Source: Kiritimatiellia bacterium (GTDB lineage Bacteria > Verrucomicrobiota > Kiritimatiellia > SLAD01). From it: a DNA stretch of 6,051 bases. The notes beneath the pieces are model-generated. The model saw only the letters and a program-made list of their open reading frames with translations, was not told the DNA's origin and searched no databases. The stretch spans positions 1 through 6,051 of the forward strand of contig SLAD01000371.1 in assembly GCA_007126995.1 (NCBI GenBank), in the 5' to 3' direction. This document shows, piece after piece, positions 5,449 to 6,051 of this stretch. The translations under genes were made by a program, and so were the position numbers. How positions within the stretch are numbered: the stretch's first letter is position 1; every line of letters begins with the position of its first letter.

Positions 5449-6051
5449 TCTCGTCCTTCTCAATGGCCTCTAACAGGTCGTCGGCAATATCGAAATTGGC
5501 ATAGACGTTCTGGACGTCATCGAGATCCTCAAGCATTTCGACGAAACGTAGCAGGGCCTTGGCTTGGGCCAAATCGGTGACAGGCATATAGCTCTCAGGC
5601 AGCAGCGTAAGGTCCGAATTTTGCACCGGGATGTTCTTGCCTTCCAGGGCCGTCAATACGTCCGTGTAGGTGGAAGGATCGGTGATGATCTGGAAATAGT
5701 CGCCCTCGTTGGTCAACTCTTCCGCACCACTTTCGAGCGCAAGCTCCAGCAACTCGTCCTCCTGCGCCGCCTCCGTCGACACCTCGATCAGCCCTTTGCG
5801 GTTAAAGGTGCGCGTGACGCTGCCCTGCCCCGCCAGACTGCCATTATTTTTGGTGAAGACATGTCGAATTTCCGCAGCCGAGCGATTGCGGTTGTCGGTC
5901 AAGACCTGTGCGATGATGGCTATGCCGCCGGCGGCGTAGCCCTCGTACATGATCTCTTCCATCTGCTCGCCTTCAAGTTCGCCCGTGCCTTTCTTGATGG
6001 CCCGCTCGATGTTATCGGCCGGCATATTCACCGAGCGCGCCTTCTGCACCA
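5441..6051 (-). CDS. yebC: YebC/PmpR/TACO1-family protein (5' end beyond the right window edge)
   Basis: This family was long annotated as a transcriptional regulator; some members are now known to act in translation, relieving ribosome stalling at proline-rich stretches or aiding mitochondrial translation (TACO1). The window shows 203 codons. They begin at VQKARSVNMPADNIERAI, which aligns near residue 53 of E. coli YebC, so about 50 N-terminal residues (the MAGHSKWANI... segment) lie outside. The GTG at 6049 is not the real start. Family landmarks present: IMYEGYAAGGIAIIA, LTDNRNRSAAEIRHVFTKN, GSLAGQGSV and the closing LLRFVEMLEDLDDVQNVYAN. The C-terminus is strongly acidic. It is the upstream partner of ruvC, whose ATG lies within its last codons. 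Which molecular role this member has cannot be read from the sequence. Confidence 0.95.
   Translation of the reverse strand, partial: VQKARSVNMPADNIERAIKKGTGELEGEQMEEIMYEGYAAGGIAIIAQVLTDNRNRSAAEIRHVFTKNNGSLAGQGSVTRTFNRKGLIEVSTEAAQEDELLELALESGAEELTNEGDYFQIITDPSTYTDVLTALEGKNIPVQNSDLTLLPESYMPVTDLAQAKALLRFVEMLEDLDDVQNVYANFDIADDLLEAIEKDENA
5452..5460 (-). promoter_or_regulatory. Ribosome binding site of ruvC inside the yebC-family gene
   Basis: Read on the minus strand the segment is AGAAGGACG; the AGAAGGA core (5454-5460) ends 5 nt before the ATG at 5448. It lies within the final codons of the yebC-family gene. It decides the ruvC start in favour of 5448 over the in-frame TTG at 5463, which overlaps the region just upstream of it. 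Confidence 0.75.

Noticed and set aside
5449..5463. TTG at 5463 as the start of ruvC
   Set aside because: The ATG at 5448 has a well-spaced AGAAGGA site and gives the usual short N-terminus before the first beta strand of RuvC.
6047..6049. GTG at 6049 as the start of the yebC-family gene
   Set aside because: Alignment from memory with E. coli YebC places this codon near residue 53; the conserved N-terminal segment must lie beyond the window.

Overview
This window reads as a compact chromosomal segment from a moderately GC-rich bacterium. There is no sign of phage, insertion sequences, CRISPR, tRNA or rRNA. It holds six protein-coding genes in three transcription blocks, and no gap longer than about 115 bases. 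The PVC superphylum (Verrucomicrobiota and relatives) is my best guess for the host. That rests on a vague recollection that proteins like the 488-residue unknown and the transglutaminase-like protein occur there, so treat it as low confidence; the universal genes (uvrA, ruvC, yebC) do not settle it.

Left block, minus strand, read right to left. First comes a 488-residue protein of unknown function: a short conserved-looking N-terminal peptide, a long Arg/Gly/Asp-rich disordered linker, and a folded C-terminal half. Next is a 258-residue HD-superfamily metal-dependent phosphohydrolase of the COG3294 type. Last is the N-terminal 275 codons of UvrA, the damage-recognition ATPase of nucleotide excision repair, cut by the left edge. 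The gaps are 26 bp and then a 4-bp ATGA stop/start overlap, so this looks like one operon with hd and uvrA translationally coupled.

Middle, plus strand. A 576-residue protein is transcribed divergently from the left block across a 113-bp intergenic region that carries the only convincing promoter candidates in the window. Its central GEC...H...NN pattern resembles a transglutaminase/papain-like cysteine enzyme core; its remaining sequence is not assigned.

Right block, minus strand. A YebC/PmpR/TACO1-family gene, cut by the right edge at its 5' end, overlaps ruvC (Holliday junction resolvase) by 8 bp. This is the familiar yebC-ruvC pairing, but ruvA and ruvB do not follow: downstream of ruvC lies only 7 bp and then the convergent end of the transglutaminase-like gene.

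Two DNA repair/recombination genes (uvrA, ruvC) therefore flank two poorly characterised proteins. The main candidates for new biology are the RG-rich protein, its link with the HD hydrolase and uvrA, and the transglutaminase-like protein.
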